DNA of 16,620 bases from Ekhidna sp. (lineage in GTDB: Bacteria; Bacteroidota; Bacteroidia; Cytophagales; Cyclobacteriaceae). The first letter of the stretch is position 1. Every line of letters starts with the position of its first letter. The notes beneath the pieces were generated by a model that did no database searches, was not told where the DNA came from, and worked only from the letters and a program-made list of their open reading frames with translations. The stretch covers positions 1 through 16,620 of the forward strand of contig JABSPG010000027.1 of the NCBI GenBank assembly GCA_013214445.1, written 5' to 3'. A program made the translations under genes and the position numbers. This document shows positions 14,391 through 16,620 of this stretch, one piece after another.

Positions 14391-16620
14391 CTATTCATCC
14401 TTCAATGTTTTTACTGGATTCGCACCCGCTGCTTGCAGTGATTTAAAACTGACGGTAAGAGCTCCTATCAGAAATGTAAACAGTCCTGCAAAAAGAAAAA
14501 TTAATGGATTTAGGACCGTTCTAAACTCAAATCCTTCCAGCCACTGATTTGCATAGTAATAGCCAAAAGGTAAGGCTAGTAGAAATGACCAACCCATCAA
14601 TATTGAATAATCTCTTGAAAGCAACAATACAAGTTGTTGAGGGCTGGCACCATGCACCTTTCTTACTCCAATTTCTTTGGATCTTTGCTCTGCAGTAAAA
14701 GCAGAAAGACCAAATAGCCCCAAGCAGGAAACAAATAGTGAAATAATTGCAAAAATTTTCACTAAAGTGCTAACTGTAAGTTCACCTTGATAACTATTCC
14801 TATACACCTCATCTAAGTAGGCATATTCAAATTCACCTTTAGGGTTCAGTCTATTGTAGACTTCCTTAATCGACTTCATCGCCGCATTCGGTTCTCCATT
14901 GATTCTTACCAATAGATTGCGCTCACGTGAGGGAGCAATGCAAGTGATCAACAAAGGTGCTATCGCCTCATGCATATTCTGCATATGGAAATTCTTTACC
15001 ACACCTATGACTTTGCCATCAATTCCCCAAAAAGAAAGACTTTGATTAATCGGGTCTTCAAACCCCATCAAATCAGCCATCACCTCATTAATGAGATAAT
15101 TTGTAGAATCTAACTTCTGATCCATAAAGTCCCTCCCTTGTAAGACATCCATTCCCATTGTGGAAACAAAGTGTTCATCGGTCACCATGATATTTATCTC
15201 ATAGCTATCATTATTCATACCTTCCCACTTGACTGAGCTAGTAGATCTACCGTACTGCAAAGGATTTCCTGACGAAATTGACAAATCTTGTACTTGCGGT
15301 ATTTGACTTAGTTCATTTTTATAGGTTTCCAGTCGATCCCCGAAACTTTGATCTGTGCTAATAGCTACCAAGTTGTCCTTATCAAGACCCAAATCTTTAT
15401 TTAAGACAAAATCTAATTGTGAGTATATAACTGCAGTACCAATAATCAGCAATGTAGATATCGTGAACTGAAATACAACAAGGCCTTTTCTGAATAGTGC
15501 TGTGGCTGAGCTTTGAACCAGGCTTCCTCTAAGGGATTTGACGATATTAAAAGTAGGGAGCAAAACCGCTGGGTAAATACCGGAAAGAATACCAACGACT
15601 AAAGACACTCCAGCAAAGTAGATCCAAGTTAATTGGTTCCGAAAATCTATAGCTAGCTCTTTCATTTCCAAATCGCTAAAGTAAGGTATGAGTAACCAGA
15701 CAAAAAACACAGAAACGACCATAGATGCAATTGATAGAAGAAGTGATTCTAAGAAAAATTGAAGACCAATGGACGATTTTTGCGCACCCATTACCTTTCT
15801 CAAACCAATCTCTTTTGATCGTCGACCTGACCTGGCAGTGGTCAGATTCATAAAATTTATCGAGGCTATAACTAGAATGAAAATCGCGACAATGATCATT
15901 ATTCTCACGTAATCAATTCGTCCACCATCAACCACTCCATTTTCAAAGTTTGAGTAGAGGTAACAGTCTTCAAACTTATGTACAATTAAATACTCTTCAC
16001 CTGCGTTTTCTTGCCCTGAAGAGTGAGTTATTATCTCGTTGTATAGACGTTTTTTCACCGCTCCAAGTCCTTCTTCAGATACCGTACTGAAATAAATTCT
16101 AAAGCTCCCATTGCCCCAATCATTTACCCAATCATTTTCAGCAAAAAAAGCCTGAGCTGGGATTAACCAGTCGAATTGAAGGGTTGAGTTAGCTTTTGTG
16201 TTTTCAATCACTCCCGTGATTATGGATTCATAATTTCCATCTATTTCCAGTGTACTTCCAATAGCCAACTCCTTCCAAGATGAACCAAAATATTTCTCTG
16301 CGATCGATCTCGATATTACCACTCCATCCAATGTATTTAATGCCGTATTTCGATCTCCTGCCAACCAATCGAAGGAAAATAATGACAAGAAATTTGGAGT
16401 GACGAACTACCCGTCTTCTCTGGAAAAGTCATCGCCTTTTGCAAATCGTATAGTTACTGGCCAGCTTACTTGCGCCACCTCATCAACCTCTGAGTATTCA
16501 TTTCTCATGAGATCTGCTGCAGGCTTAGGAATGTACCCATTAGTGATTGTTTTACCATCGGACTGTCTCATGTTTCTAAAGACTTGATAAATCTTATCTC
16601 CATTTACATGGAATCGATCC
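14391..16620 (-). pseudogene. FtsX/MacB-type ABC transporter permease with an in-frame amber codon
   Basis: A coding frame for a large permease enters from the right edge and is open from 16619 to its stop at 14391, apart from one TAG at 16407-16409. The 742 codons include a periplasmic MacB-type domain, then FtsX-like membrane modules. Counted from the fragment start at 16388, membrane segments lie near 163-183, 212-235, 256-275, 302-322, and three more after about 540. Both FtsX copies show the cytoplasmic loop motif SKEIG(L/V)RKV(M/H)GA. The N-terminal transmembrane helix and about 50 residues are outside the window. Such permeases act with a separate ATPase in lipoprotein, peptide or drug export; none is visible. 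If the amber is real, the full-length protein is not made, unless by readthrough. Confidence 0.85.
16407..16409 (-). other. Premature amber stop inside the permease frame
   Basis: Read on the minus strand, the frame is SREDG, TAG, FVTPNF. Both sides are in the same frame and both look like permease sequence, so this is a single-codon interruption and not a frameshift. A one-base change from TAC or TAT (Tyr) would explain it. Confidence 0.85.

Noticed and set aside
14391..16388. A 665-residue permease starting at a TTG at 16386-16388.
   Set aside because: The TTG lies in the middle of the periplasmic domain; homologous sequence continues upstream across the TAG, so this is the remainder of a broken frame and not a true start.
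16399..16587. A 62-codon plus-strand open frame at the right edge.
   Set aside because: It is antisense to the N-terminal part of the permease and has no recognisable features.
1..16620. CRISPR arrays, tRNA or rRNA genes, insertion sequences, phage or toxin-antitoxin modules.
   Set aside because: No spaced direct repeats, no cloverleaf-like segments and no transposase, integrase or toxin motifs were seen on either strand.

Overview
The window looks like chromosomal DNA of a Bacteroidota bacterium, most likely of the Cytophagales type. The evidence is a SusC/SusD outer-membrane pair, an OmpA-family protein with the TPR, PD40 propeller, regulatory-like and OmpA domain order of the type IX secretion protein PorE, large FtsX-type permeases, and promoters of the Bacteroidota form (TTTG, 21 nt, TAnnTTTG). 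Assignment to phylum is firm. Anything finer is inference.

Layout. Almost everything is on the minus strand, so transcription runs from high to low coordinates. From the right: (a) 14391-16620 is an FtsX/MacB-type ABC transporter permease, cut by the right edge and interrupted by one in-frame amber codon at 16407-16409. (b) 13785-14390 (+) is a Sfp-type 4'-phosphopantetheinyl transferase. Its stop codon directly abuts the stop of the permease. (c) 13755 down to 11532 (-) is a tight three-gene unit: WD40 propeller protein, DivIVA-domain coiled-coil protein and FolB. (d) 11254-11535 (+) is a short HesB/IscA-like protein that converges on folB and shares a CTAG palindrome with it for both stops. 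(e) 11166 down to 9104 (-) is a four-gene unit: membrane-anchored protein of unknown function, DUF1232 (YkvA-like) protein, HTATIP2-like NAD(P)-binding protein and Dtd. (f) 8986 down to 3792 (-) is lepA, folD, queE and the PorE-like OmpA protein, with overlapping or near-touching ends. (g) 3539 to the left edge (-) is susC followed by the start of susD.

How the genes relate. Units (c), (e) and (f) mix housekeeping genes for translation (lepA, dtd, queE), folate (folD, folB) and the cell envelope (DivIVA-domain protein, PorE-like protein). They look like compact co-transcribed blocks more than single pathways. SusC and SusD would form one nutrient-uptake complex in the outer membrane. Promoter-like elements are visible ahead of susC, lepA, the 173-residue gene, the HesB-like gene and the WD40 gene. 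No RNA gene, CRISPR array, insertion sequence or phage gene was seen, and no gene-free stretch exceeds about 250 bases.

The most notable observations are the single amber codon in the otherwise intact permease, the translationally coupled WD40-DivIVA pair, the single-cysteine HesB-like protein, the PorE-like gene overlapping queE by 46 nt, and a 9-bp perfect dyad next to the lepA promoter. I found no clear evidence of a wholly new system.
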